Part shown: positions 23,160 through 35,187 of the stretch, one piece after another | How positions within the stretch are numbered: position 1 is the stretch's first letter | Layout: every line of letters starts with the position of its first letter | Assembly (NCBI RefSeq): GCF_004664715.2 | Contig: NC_051083.1 | Span: 97,289,161 to 97,353,160 of the forward strand | DNA: 64,000 bases | Source: Peromyscus leucopus | Lineage: Eukaryota; Chordata; Mammalia; Rodentia; Cricetidae | Direction: 5' to 3' | Made by a program: the position numbers and the translations under genes | The notes under the pieces: model-generated | The model's database searches: none | What the model saw: the letters and a program-made list of their open reading frames with translations, nothing else | What the model was told of the DNA's origin: nothing

Positions 23160-24957
23160 ACAGGATCCCATGACACCATTGCACTGTCATATCTGCAGGC
23201 TGGACAGCATTGTAGGACCAAAGGATTTGTGGCTGGGTTGGTGTTTACATTTCTCTTTTGATAATGTCCAGAGTACTTTCCTGTACCAAAGATGCTAGAA
23301 CATAGGGGTGAAGGCTCTATGTAGGCACCAGCTTGATTTCTTCATGTTTAATGAATTGTGTGGGTGTTGTCTTCAGCAATGGGGCCTTAGTTGTCAGTTT
23401 GTGGAGAGCAACCTCTTCTCTTGGCAACAGCCTGGGCTGTTTGGGGATTCCCTTTGACCATCAACTCAACTGGATGCAACCCAGTCCTAGGACCAGAATC
23501 TTCATTTGGTGATAAGATGGCCAATCAGAGCTCTCTCTTTTCCTCAGTATTTGGTGATTACATTTAGATTGCTTTCATGTATGTCTGTATTTTAGGAAGT
23601 TTCTACTGTATTAGACTTCCATACTACTACTCAAATGTCCTTTAATTTTAGCTGTCTCTCCCCATATTATCTTCCTCATCATCCTCTTCTCCCCTCCCCC
23701 TTCCCACATGAGCCTCCTGTTCCAGCCCCACTCCGTCCATCATTGACTATCTGTTCTATTTCCCTTCGCTAGGTGATGTATCTGCTTCCCCCTAGTCCTT
23801 TCCTCTATACATACTCTCTGTGGTTTTGATTATATTTAATATCTAATATCCACATATAACTGAATATGTACCGTATTTGTCTTTCTGGGTATGGGACACC
23901 TTACTCAGGATGATTTTTTACAGTTCTGTTTGACTGTGAATTTCATGGTTTCATTCTTTTTAATGGCTGAATAATACACTCCATTGTGTAAATGTACCAC
24001 ATTTTCTTTATCCATTCTTCTGTTGAGGGACATCTAGGTTGCTTCCAGTTTCTGGCTATTATAAATAGAGCAACATTGAACATGTTTGAGCAAGTTCTCT
24101 TGGTAAAATGAGGTATCCTTTGGGTATATGCCTAAGAATGGCATAGCTGGATCTTGAGGTAGATCAATTCCCATCTTCCTGAGGAACTGATTTCCACAGT
24201 GGTTGTACAAGTTTGTACTCCCATCAGCAGTGGGTGAGTGTTCCCCTTTCTTCACATCCTAGACAGCATGAGCTGTCACTTGTTTTATTGATGCTGGACA
24301 TTTTGATATAAGTAAGATGAAATCTCAAGGTAGTTTTGATTTGCATTTCCCTGATGGCTAAGGAGGTTGAACATTTCTTTGAGTGTGTCTAAGCAATTTG
24401 AATTTCCTCTTTTGAGAATTCTGTTTGGATTTGTATCCCATTTTTTAATTGGGCTATTTGTTGTCTTAATATCTAGTTTTTTTTTAGTTCTTTATATATT
24501 TTAGATATTAACCCTCTATTTGATGTGTAGTTGGTTAAAATTTTTTTTCCCATTCTGTAGGCTGCTGCTTTGTCCTAAATGACAATGCCCTTTGTCATGC
24601 AGAAGCTTCTCAGTTTCATGAGGTCCCATTTATTAATTGTTGATCTTAGTGCTTGTGCTATTGGCGTTCTGTTCAAAAAGTCTTTTCCTGTGCCAATGAG
24701 TTCAAGACTATCCCTTACTTTCTTCTCTATAAGGTTCAGTGTATCTGGTTTTATGTTGAGGTCTTCAATCAATTTGGAGTTGAGTTTTGTCCAAGGTGAT
24801 AAGTATGGATCTATTTGCATTCCTCTACATGCAGCCATCCAGTTTAAACAGCACCACTAGTTGAAGATGCTGTCTTTTTTCCAGTGTTGGGGGGGGGGAG
24901 AAACCATAATCAGAATATATTATATTATACATATTTTCAATAAAAAAAGAAATATAC
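23160..24957 (-). mobile_element. L1 remnant with apparent 5' inversion
   Basis: 23160-24885 is reverse-strand L1: 3' UTR first (AAGATGCTAGAACATAGGGG), then ORF2 end (24034-24255 encodes MKKGEHSP and GIDLPQDPAMPF) and more internal ORF2 at 24575-24838. After a run of G, 24893-24957 switches to forward-strand L1 3'-end sequence (AAACCATAATCAGAATATA, TTTCAATAAAAAAAG). This head-to-head order fits twin priming. Confidence 0.75.
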
Positions 24958-24959
24958 TT

Positions 24960-27110
24960 GGCAAATAACCAAGTATTTTAGGTTCTCTTAGATAATCAAC
25001 ACATGGAATTTTGGAAACTCTAAATATGAAAGATGAAGAAGGTGACTGAAATGTATTTGTTCATTCTGTAAATCCCAGTGCCTACCACATAGTGATTGAT
25101 TTGGTAAATATCACCAAAGGTAACATCATTATTTTTATTCTACAGATTAGAAAATAAAAAGACATGTTGAGTGATGTTAGATAACACTCTTGATGAATGA
25201 CACAGTGGAATATGATTTCAAGTTGGTCTCTAGAGCTCTTTTTTCCTAGGTGTCAATGTCTATTAGCCATATTACAGAAGATTTATGAATTTAGTCAGAA
25301 GTATAACTAAACGATCTAGTTTTCAATTCTGAGATATTCTAAGAATATCTAGATATGAAGAGACATACAAATCTGTGTCAGTGGTCATTTTCATACCTAT
25401 AAGTATTTGGAGACAAGAAGCATTTTGCTTTATAAACTTTGAATAATATTTATAACAGCAAGATACATAAATAACAAATAACTTTCTGAGATGATGATAG
25501 GCTAAATGTTGACTTAAAACTACAAAACAAGCCAGAGATATATGAATACTATAATTTTATGTTTTTATAATTGTTTATGTTTTATTTATGTTATTTTAAA
25601 ATTTATTACATTTTATTTATATGTTTCATGATTTTGTATATATTATATAATTTGTATCTGTTCTTATTAAAAATAGATTTCATAAAACAAATGTACCATA
25701 TTCTCAGTTAATGCTAAAAAATCACGTGCCATGTCTAAACGAATGAGATGAATTTAATGAGATAAATTTAATGAGATGAATTTATTATTGAGATCAATTC
25801 ATTTCAGCCAACTAATTTTTACAAATCACATTGGAAACAATCAAGGTATTGTCATCAGCATAAATGAAATGGCCTTATTAATGTCTAGTTAAGTCATAAC
25901 ATGCTAGTTTTGACAATAGCCTAGGAACTACAGATTATGTTGTCATCTAAATTGGATCTGGAGCAGTCGAATGTTTTCATATAGACAGCAAACTAAATGA
26001 AAAGAAATAAAAGTGTATTACTTTTTATAAAATAGAGTTCATTTGATTTGCCCAGTACAGAAAACAGATTTTTAAAGATTTCAATTGTGTGCAGCAAAAG
26101 CAAGACTCTGCAATCAAACACATCCCTTCATATACTCATCAGTGCTTTTTGACTTGCTTCCAATGTACTTTATCTTTCCCTCAGCCACTATCATGTTAAT
26201 GTCCTTTGGCAGAGGTATTGAGAAATGTATATATAATAACTGACACTACAAGATACAAAATTTCTATCGGGAAATACTTCTTTACAGATGGAGGGTTCTT
26301 TTTCCATTGAGGGAATTATGCCATAATTAGAAAAATGGTGGCCTAAACCCTAGTGGAAAGATTTTACTTTAATTGGTATACATCAGTGACAGACGAATCC
26401 ACAGAGAAACATAGGAGCTGGTTTTTATTGAAGTTAAATTGCTAACTGTGGAATGAACAAAATTGCATTCTCACTTATACATCTGAGATGACATGTCCAT
26501 TTAATTAAGTTTTTTTAAACAAAAGCCATCTGACAATAAGTGAACAAACCATTAGTACAAAAAATTAAAACCCTTCAGATAAAAATACAGGCTCACAAAA
26601 TCATTATGAAGCCCACCATACTGCACAATAAATATGTTCATAAAATTTTTGAAAAGGGAAAATATAGGTGCAGGTAAATCTGAAAATGTTAGAGAATAAT
26701 TCATGAATAGTTCAAATTATGTTCTTCTCAAAAAAAATGTATACATGTAATAACCATAAAACCACAGCAAGCTAAAAAAGAAAACAAATGTATTCACAGT
26801 AGCCTGAATTTTTGTGTTTATACGTTTGCTCTTGACCTGTGGTGGAAAAAAAAATCTACATTCATAGAAAATGAATCAGACAGTTCTATATCATATAGGA
26901 AATAATTTTCTACCTGTGGTTATGACTACAAAGATCAATTGTGAGTTTTATGCTCACCTATATAAATCTAATATCTGTATGTAATAAAGAACAAACTGTA
27001 AACAAACTTGGTACATTATACATTTGTAAAATACTTATAGGAATATTACCTCAGAAACATCCTTAGAGGACAATACCAACAGTTAGTGGAACAGATAGAC
27101 CATTTCTTAA
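24960..27110. other. AT-rich, repeat-poor interval without a gene
   Basis: No SINE, L1 or ORF of note in over 2 kb. It includes a three-copy AATGAGATGAATTT-like tandem at 25740-25785. Confidence 0.55.
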
Positions 27111-27119
27111 AAAAGCATT

Positions 27120-27315
27120 TGATTTATTATTACTGTGTATGTGTGTGTAATGGGGTGGGTTGTGCACATGCCATTGTGACTGGGCAACTTTGTGGAGTCT
27201 ATTCTTTCTTTCTAACTTTATGTAGCACATGCGACTCAAACTTTGGTTGTCATGCTTGCATCTTTGGTAGCAGGGTGCCTTTACCTGCTCAGACATCTCA
27301 CCAGCTGAAATTACT
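27120..27315 (-). repeat. Diverged B3-like SINE
   Basis: TG-rich left end, GTGCCTTTACCTGCTCAGAC and ATCTCACCAGC at the right end fit a reverse-strand B3. Confidence 0.6.
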
Positions 27316-27465
27316 AGAGTTTGTGAGATGGGATGCACAGAAAACTTGTGAAGAATAATTTGAAACGTATATCCACTTATTTCTTCTCGTTTCATTGCTA
27401 TGAAGTATCTACGTCCTTGGTCCTGTGGATGGGAATGGTTTTTGACACTTTAAAGTATACATTGG

Positions 27466-27740
27466 GGCTGGGAAGAGAGATCAGTGAGTAAAGTTCTTCT
27501 CACACAGTAGTGAGTGAGGACCTGAGTGTCATCTGCAGTAGTATCTGGAGGTGGAGACAGGAGATCCCCAAGAACAAGGTCACTGGCTAGACTAGCTGGG
27601 TCATTGTGTTCTGGGTTCAACTGAGAGACCCTCCCTCTGTAAATAAGGTAGAGAGAATAAAGAAGACACCCACCATTAGTCTTTGGCCTCCATACACACA
27701 TATGCCTGTAAACGTTCTTATTCACACACACAAAAGTTAT
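27466..27740 (+). repeat. B2/B3-type SINE
   Basis: TTGGGGCTGGGAAGAGAGATC start, AGGACCTGAGTGTCATCTG, TCTTTGGCCTCCATACACAC and a CA-rich end. Confidence 0.7.
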
Positions 27741-27850
27741 ACAAAAGAAGTGTGAAAGTGTATGAAATTGTATTTTGCTACCAAAATAACTAACTTCTGT
27801 TTTATGGGGGGGAAAAAACCTGCTAGGCAAACAGACTAGTGACTACAGCA

Positions 27851-28018
27851 GGCCAGGTAGTGGTGGTGCACACCCTTAATCCCAGCACTCAGGAGGCAGA
27901 GGCAGGAGGATCTTCGTGAGTTCGAGGCCAGCCTAGGCTACAGAGTGAGTTCCAGGAAAGGCTCCAAAGCTACACAGAGAAACAAACAAAAAACAAAAAA
28001 TAAACAAATAAAAAACCC
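27851..28018 (+). repeat. B1 SINE
   Basis: Forward B1 from GGCCAGGTAGTGGTGGTGC to an AAAC-rich tail. Confidence 0.95.
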
Positions 28019-28195
28019 CTACAACAGAAACAATAATAGAGATGAAATAAACCTGAACATGGAAGCTAATGATTTTCTGTTTACGAAGGTGAGAAGACTT
28101 TTGTCTTTACAGTTCACAGCATCTGATTATTCCAACGTATAGGGGGGGGGAAAAGGGAAAGGGATTTTACAAAAGGTTATAGTTAGGTTTTTTTG

Positions 28196-28374
28196 TTGGT
28201 TTTTTTTGGGGGGGGGTTGTTTTGGTTTTGCGAGACAGGATTTTTCTGTGTAACTTTGGAGCCTGTCCTGGAACTCACTCTGTAGCCCAGGCTGGCTTTG
28301 AACTCACAGAGATCCTCCTGCCTCCGCCTCCCAAAGTGCTGGGATTAAAGGCATGCACCACCACCACTTGGCTG
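28196..28374 (-). repeat. B1 SINE
   Basis: Reverse-strand B1 led by T/G-rich sequence; GCGAGACAGGATTTTTCTG through GGGATTAAAGGCATGCACC. Confidence 0.93.
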
Positions 28375-28403
28375 GTTATAGACTTTTTTAAAAGGCAATT
28401 TTC

Positions 28404-29278
28404 CAGCGGAGAAGTGGGTGAGATCTACATGAGCAGACTGGGTGTGTGTTTGGGGGGCGGGGGGAGTGGCAGAGGGCGAGGAGTGGGAGATGAGAACATA
28501 GGGAAATGGGAGGGTCAAGCTGGAACAGGGACAGAGTGGGAGGGCAGGGAGGAAGATACCATGATAGAAGAGAACATCATGGGAATAGGAAGAGGCAGGG
28601 TGCTGGGGAGGCTCTCAGGAATCCACAAGGATGACCCCACCTTGGTCTGCTGGCAGTGGTCCAGAGGGTGCCTGGACTGGTCTACTCTGGTGACCGATCT
28701 AGCGAATAACCTAACTGTCATCATAGAGCCTCTGTCCAGTGACAGATGGAGGCAGATACAGAGATCCACGGTCAGGCACCAGGCTGAGCTCCGGGAATCC
28801 AATTGATGAGAGAGAGAAGAGATTCTGCAGGCAGGGTGCTTCGAGATCATGATGGGAGGATGTGCAGAGATGACCGACCACACTAGTGGATGCCCATGAA
28901 CTGTGTACTGGTGGCTGTGGAGCCCCCATGGGACTGGACTAGGCCCTCTTGATATGGAAGACGGTTGTTTGGCTTGAACTGTTTGGGGGGGGGCACGCAG
29001 GCAGGGGGATCGGGATCCTTCCCTGGTGCATAGGCAGGCTTCTGGGAATCCTGTGCCTGTGGTGTGACGCCTTAAGCAGCCTTGGTGCAGTGGGAAGGGG
29101 CTTGGACCTGCCTAGGCTCAGTGTGCTGGGCTCTGCTGACTCCCCATGGGAGACCTCGATTTGGGGGATGTGGGGATGTGGGGAGGCTTGGGAGAGAGGA
29201 ATATGGGGGTGGGAGGAAGGAGGAGGTGGGAACTGTATGTGGAGTGAGTAGAAAATTTCTTAATAAAGAGAAATGAAA
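28404..29278 (+). mobile_element. L1 3' UTR insertion with 14-bp target duplication
   Basis: AAAAGGCAATTTTC at 28390-28403 and 29279-29292 brackets an L1 3' UTR only (GGTGAGATCTACATGAGCAG start, A-rich end). It is the same subfamily as the L1 at 43593. Recent-looking. Open frames inside are not genes. Confidence 0.93.
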
Positions 29279-29624
29279 AAAAGGCAATTTTCACTTGCCA
29301 TAGATTATAATACTAAATCTCAAAAGAAGTAATGAAATGCGCTAATATTTTGCTCAAGTTGCAGTCCCTTCTTATGGAATATTGTCTATAATTTTTAAAG
29401 GCTTATAAAATTTTACAGCTAATATTATTTTAATTCAAAGTTAGAATTTATCTCTCTTTATTAAAAATGATAACTTCCAGGGGAATAGACAGATATTTGA
29501 TCAATGGAATAAAATATAAAACCCTAAAACAGATCTCCATAAACATATACAATTTATTTTTGTCAAAGTTGCAAAAGTAACCTGATAGAGGAAAGATAGC
29601 CTTTCAATGGTGCTGGATGCTGCA

Positions 29625-30530
29625 GGCTGCAGGAATATATCATAAGAACTTAGCTGGTTATGACAAAGTCACTACCTGGAGGGACCAAGGATTTCCTCCA
29701 GAGAAAGCCAAATTCCAAGGAGCTTTTGTTATTTGGCTTGTTATATATCAGCTGTATTCTGTTATGAAAATCATGTGTGCCTTCATAGTTTTCCCAATTG
29801 ACTTTTCCCTAAGAAGGGCTAACAGTGTGGACTGGTCACTCTCTGGACATACTCATTCCAGGATTTTGGAGAACAGCCTTAGGAAAGGCTTTCTCTGGAA
29901 TCAAATATCTCCCTTAGCCACTTTCAAGGACTAACAGTGATAACAGTTCACATGCTAGTCACCTGACTTAAGGTAAATTCCACAAGGAGACACCACCGAG
30001 GTCAGGTGGACGTTAAGTAATAGCTTTACACAATTTAGCTTGGACCCTCCCTTCTTATACCGGGACTTCCAGGGCCACGGGATGGAGAAGAGGAAAGCGT
30101 ATGGAGGAACTAGATGGATAAGAACTTGAGAGGAACAAACTGAGATGGGGAAGAACTAGATTGAAGGGCTAGAAGAGAGTACTAGAGGAACGAAATAGAA
30201 GATGAGGAAGAGCCAGATGGGGAAGAACAAGATGAGGAAGACAAAATGAGAAAGAAGGAGATAGGAGAAGAGCTGATATGGGAAAGAACCTTAAGATAGA
30301 ACCTAGAGAGGACAGCAGATAAATGTAAGAGAAATTGGGCAGAAAAGGAGCTAAAAATGAAAGCAGAGTATAAGCTTGTAGAGAGAGAACTGACAGGATA
30401 ATAAAGTGTAAGGACTAAGGAATTTTGTGTACATAGTTTCATTTCTTTTCTTCAAAGATTAATTATCAGCTGGTTGTAGATTCTTCCTGGACCCTGGGAG
30501 GGGACTATCGAGGGGCTGGACCCCCAAAGT
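29625..30530 (+). mobile_element. LTR-retrotransposon-like insertion in the ancient L1
   Basis: This segment interrupts the L1. It carries a purine-rich tract of GAGGAAGAACTAGATGGGG-like repeats (about 30080-30330), AATAAAGTG near 30400 and a C-rich end. The layout resembles an LTR with its downstream R/U5, but I could not define a clean target duplication. Confidence 0.45.
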
Positions 30531-30934
30531 CCCCGGTAGATGGATAAGTTGGATATCCATCTGCCAAAATATGGACCTTAACTTATATAAATGTCATATA
30601 CCTAAGGTGAAAATTAACTAAAAATGGATAGTGAACATGAGTGTAATATGTGAAACTATAAAACTTATTGAAAAAAGCTTAAGAAAAAGTATTTAATCTC
30701 TAGGTAAGATTAGAGAAAGCTCTTACAATTGGTATAAAATGAAATGAATGAAGAAATTAAAAGTTGATAAACTACTTCACTAAAATGAGAAAGTTTCTGT
30801 TAGGGGAATTAGGAAAATAAATAGCAGTGTGAGCGGGCAATATCCACAATTATATATCCAAAAAGGCCTTGTAGATATATATAGCTATCAAAATTTGAAA
30901 CAAAAACAATCCCATTAAAAATGGGACAAGCAGC

Positions 30935-31150
30935 CTGAAGAGAGGGCTCAGTGGCTAAGAATGCTAACTGCTCTTCCAGAGGACCTAGATTCAATTCCCA
31001 GCACTGTCATGCTGGTTCCCAGACTTCTGTAACTCCAGTTCCAGGCAATCTGACACCATCTTTTGGCCTCCAAGAACACCAGGCTCAGACATGGTACATA
31101 GGCATTCAGGCAGACAAAACACCAATACACATAAAACAAAACAAAACAAA
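30935..31150 (+). repeat. B2 SINE
   Basis: AGAGGGCTCAGTGGCTAAG, TTCAATTCCCAGCACTGTC, GACACCATCTTTTGGCCTCC and an AAACAAAAC tail. Confidence 0.92.
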
Positions 31151-31184
31151 TTATATTAGAAAAGAATGAGACAAGCAAGGAAGG

Positions 31185-31300
31185 ATATGATGTCATCTAC
31201 ATGTAGTTTCAGCCCATTTGTAGGCTGAGGTAGGAGCATCATCAGTCCAAGGTCAGCCTGGGCTACATCGTAAGATACCAGAACCCAGCTGAAGGGAACA
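31185..31300 (+). repeat. Diverged B1-like SINE
   Basis: AGGCTGAGGTAGGAGCATC and CAAGGTCAGCCTGGGCTAC. Confidence 0.65.
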
Positions 31301-31989
31301 AAAAGTACAAACAAAACAGTACACATAAACATGTCATCAAAGACACTATACAGATAGCAAGAAAAGAGGGTGAATAGCATTAGCCATGAAATAAATGCAA
31401 TGCAGAATTACAATGAGATAGCACTACACATTTGTCAAAATGGTTAATGAAAAGTAGTGAGAATATTAAATGTACTAAATGCTAATGAGAATATGGGGAG
31501 ACTGAATTCTTTATACATTGCTAGTGGAAATATAAAATGGCACAACCACCTTGGAAAATAGTTTGACAGTTCCTTTCAAATCTAAAAATAGTTTTAGCCA
31601 TATGATCAAACAGTTGAAATTTTGGCATTTACTCCATATAGATGAAGACATATTTCAAACAGGAACTTGTACATGAATGCTCACAACCACTTTATTCACA
31701 ACAGTCAAAAACTGGAAATTACCCTAATGCCTTTCAATGGGTAGATGATTGAATTACTCGGAACCAAAAAAAAAAAAAAGAAGAAGAAATTAGTGATATT
31801 TAAAACATGAGCAGGTCTCAAGGGGTTATGTTGAGTGAAAAAATAACAATCTGAAAGCTCACATATCACATGATTTTATTTGTGCAGTTTTCATAAAATA
31901 CAAGATTCATTATTGCTAAGCATTAAGAATGGGAGAGGAGAGTGGACCTGGTGTGAGTACAGATAAGAAACCATAGCAGGTGTTCCAAT

Positions 31990-32460
31990 GTGTCGCTGAT
32001 TAAGTGCAGCCATGGTGTGCAAGCCTACACATGTGCAAACACACAGTGTGCATTATTAAAATCTGAATGAGCTTTATGGCTTATACCAACATCAGTATGT
32101 TGGTTTTGATACTGTTCTGAAATTGGGTATGTTGTTAATATTGGAGAAGGCTATGGAAAGAGTAGCCATGTTTCTTTTTTTTTTTGCCATTTCCTGTGAA
32201 TCCATAATTATATCTAACCTAAAAAAATGAGAATTTCAGCTTATAAAGGGATGATACAGTATTAGATGTATCTTCTGAACAATTTGCCTAGTAACAGGTT
32301 TCACACATCCCAATAATAATTTTTACTGCATGATATTACCTTTATCATGTCCTTAACGCCAAAAACCATATGCATTCCAAGATGCAAGGAACATAGGTGA
32401 ATAATTAAATTATTTTGTGGCATTTTTGCTTTCCTCTGGTTATTTGAAAACATTTAAGTT
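31990..32460. other. No gene recognised
   Basis: AT-rich unique sequence. Confidence 0.5.
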
Positions 32461-32670
32461 GGGCTAGTGATGTAGTTCAGCTGGTAGAATGCTTGCGTAT
32501 TATGCACAGGCCGCTAGGTTCCATCCTCAGTACCACATAAACAGGCATGCTGGCACACACCTGTAACCTATGCACCTACAAGATAGAGCAAGAGGACTTG
32601 AAGTTCAACATTATCCTTGACTACACAGAGAGTTTGAAACCAGCCTGGGCCACATAAGACCCTGTCTAGA
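32461..32670 (+). repeat. B4-type SINE (ID-like plus B1-like halves)
   Basis: TGATGTAGTTCAGCTGGTAG (ID-like) is followed by CATGCTGGCACACACCTG and ACCAGCCTGGGCCACATAAG (B1-like), the B4 arrangement. Confidence 0.75.
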
Positions 32671-32679
32671 AGAAATGTT

Positions 32680-34110
32680 TTATTTAAAGTTACTATGGCT
32701 ATGATGAAACATCATTGCCAGAGGAGCAGCATCGAGGGGCAGTTGAGTTTCAGGGTGTTAGTCCACTGGGAGGCAGCCCCCTGGAATCTCGGTTGGACGG
32801 GGCCCTGGAACTGCAGAACTCGGCATGTCTTTTGACCTGTGGGTTGTTATTGTGAGGATAACTTCCTCCATAAGCTATACCATCTGATTGATAGTGGTGG
32901 TGTTGGCTTATACAGAGGTTCCATGAGGGAAGGTGGATACAGGGAGGGGTTGCACAACTAAGACCTATGAGCTTCATTTAGGGAGCTGCATGGATCGTAG
33001 CTCAAGTTAATGGTTAGGAGAAACTGTTGAGTCCCAGGAGCCAGTCTGGCTCAAATTCCTTTAATCTTAATGTTGAAAGACACAGTCACAGATTTTGGTG
33101 TGCATCATTATCTAAAACAAAACCTTATAAGAACTTCAGGTTAAATCAGATGTTTTGATAATAGTCTTAAGATGAAAAACCCCAGAAAAAAAATCTAAAG
33201 TTCACAAGAACACACAGCTGAGATAAAAAAAAATACAAAGCAGCCCAACTGTTTGTTACTAGCTAACATATTTTCTTCCTAGGGTTGGTTGATGATCAAA
33301 GATGATGATTAATTCCTTGTGCCCATTTCTGCCCTCATTCTCCTGATATTAAAAAGCTATTGATGTATGGCTATGCACCCTAAAGATCTAAAAGTACAGC
33401 TGACTGATTATTTTTTATGTATGAAAGTTTAGGTTTGTGATTCCTTTAAGATTGCTCATAAGATTAACTTTCAAGATAAATAGTAAAATGATTGATTCCT
33501 TCTTTGTAACTGCAATATGCAGGCTGCCAACAAGAGTTGGCTATGAAAAATTACATGTTTTTACCTGTACTCTGTAGGAATTTAGCAGAATCACTGTATG
33601 AGGTAGATATTAAAATGAACAGCTGTTTTTTAGAAGTACTTTGACCTTGAAGAATCCTTGTGGAAAACAGTGATTGTTTTGCTGATGGGGCTCTGCAGCC
33701 ATCCCATGACTTTGGCCACAAGACACCTCAGGCACACCTGAGGCTCTTGTATTATTGTGTATCACACACGATACACAATAAAGGACTAGAGTCATGAAGG
33801 CAAGTGATGCTCTTCTTCAGTAAGACATATAAATTAAGGTTAGAGACCTTGGTTATGAGGAAATACTTTGTGTAACAATCAATAAATGTGCCTTTGTATG
33901 GCTGTTCAGGGTCCAGTCCAGTTCAGTCCATTAGAAGAGGCTGGACCTTCCTACCGTCACATAGGCCTTAAAATTTCATCTTGGAGTGCCTTTCTTCTTC
34001 AACCAACAATGAAAGAACACAGAAGAATAGAGAATAAAGAAGGAAATCATCAAGAGAGAGTGAAGAGTGTCTTTTCCCCTAACCCCCAGATAGAAAAGTC
34101 TCAGTAAGTA
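32680..34110. other. Unassigned sequence, partly old repeat
   Basis: 32690-33010 begins TTACTATGGCTATGATGAAAC like a known rodent repeat but diverges. 33030-33640 shows nothing recognisable. 33720-33785 has two adjacent hairpins (see findings). No gene. Confidence 0.45.
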
Positions 34111-34129
34111 ATGAGCTGTGGATTCCTTT

Positions 34130-34880
34130 CGAGCCCTGTGCTACTGGAGACTGGCCCTCCAGGCAATGATGAACAAAAGCAACTTGGGAAGGAAAGGGTT
34201 TATTTCACTCATCATTAAAAGCAGTGAGAGCAGAAGCTCTCAAGTTAAGGCAGGAACCTGGAGGCAGGTGTTGATATGGAGACTGTTATGTCCAGATCAT
34301 GGAGACTCCAAAAAGACCACCACAGAGACCGAATCCCATATGTAAAAGCAAAGAGCCTTTATTTCAAGCTCGGAGCTTGGAGTCTCTGTGATGCAGCTGT
34401 AAGAGCAGAGAGCCCCCCGAGCTCAGGCAGAGTGGGGTTTTTATCATAGCAGAGGTTGGGGTGAAGGGATTTTCAGGACTTTAGGTCCCTGACTGGCTGA
34501 CATTTGTCTAGGTGCTGGGAATGTTTGGAATGTCAGGTATTTCCCCTTAGATGCAAGGCCCTCCCTGGGTGAGGTCAGCCCATGGCTTCTCCTGGATCCA
34601 GATGTTGCTTACCAGTAAGCCTGTCACAGAAGCTGTGTTTGGGCCTCTAAGCCTATCATGGCAGTTGTACGGTCAAGCTGTTTTCTGAGAACATGGAGAG
34701 GTGCTGCTTACTGGCTTGTTTGGCATGGATTGCTCAGCCTGCTTTCTTACAGAACCCGGGAAAATCAGCCAAGGGATGGTCGCACCTATAATGGCCTAGG
34801 CCCTCTTCCATCAATCACTACAGCCCTACTCCCTCTTCTCTGATGGCACTAGCTTGGTGATGTAAAACTAGCCAGTCCAA
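34130..34880. mobile_element. Old rodent interspersed element split by an LTR-like insertion
   Basis: AAGCAACTTGGGAAGGAAAG to about 34283 and GGAGAGGTGCTGCTTACTGG to 34880 are the two halves of one common rodent repeat, related to that at 7425 on the other strand. The sequence between is foreign. Confidence 0.6.
34284..34692 (-). mobile_element. LTR-like insertion, reverse strand
   Basis: Reading the minus strand, an AATAAAGGCTCTTTGC polyadenylation region is followed by TCTCTGTGGTGGTC and an end in ...GACATAACA, as in the R/U5 part of an LTR. Flanks GGAGAC and TGAGAAC only roughly match, so the ends are approximate. Confidence 0.6.
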
Positions 34881-35187
34881 AAATCATGTCATATTAGTAA
34901 AATAAACATTTTTCTTTTTTTATTGAAAATAGATTTTTTTCATACAATATTTTCTGATCATTGTGCCCCCCACCCCCCACCCCCAACTTCTCCCAGATTC
35001 TCCTTACTTCTCCATCCACCCAAATCCACATCCTTTCTTTTTCTCTTTCTCAGTAGAAAACAGGCAGCCTGCAAGGTGAGTCAGCAAACAGACCAGAACA
35101 GACCAGAACAAAGTAACAGGAAAAAAAGAGCCAAAGAAAAAGCACAAGAAAGACATACAGACATGGAAACATAGAGACACACATTTG

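Larger units (their letters stand above)
29460..31990 (+). mobile_element. Ancient mammalian L1 remnant, interrupted
   Basis: 29460-29625, 30530-30930 and 31380-31990 read in order as diverged L1 ORF2 and 3' end (TTTTTGTCAAAGTTGC, GGAAATATAAAATGGCACAAC, AATGCCTTTCAATGGG), much older than the rodent L1s nearby. An LTR-like element and a B2 split it. Confidence 0.7.

Noticed and set aside
28222..28806. 194-codon frame
   Set aside because: Runs through an antisense B1 and an L1 3' UTR; chance open frame in repeats.
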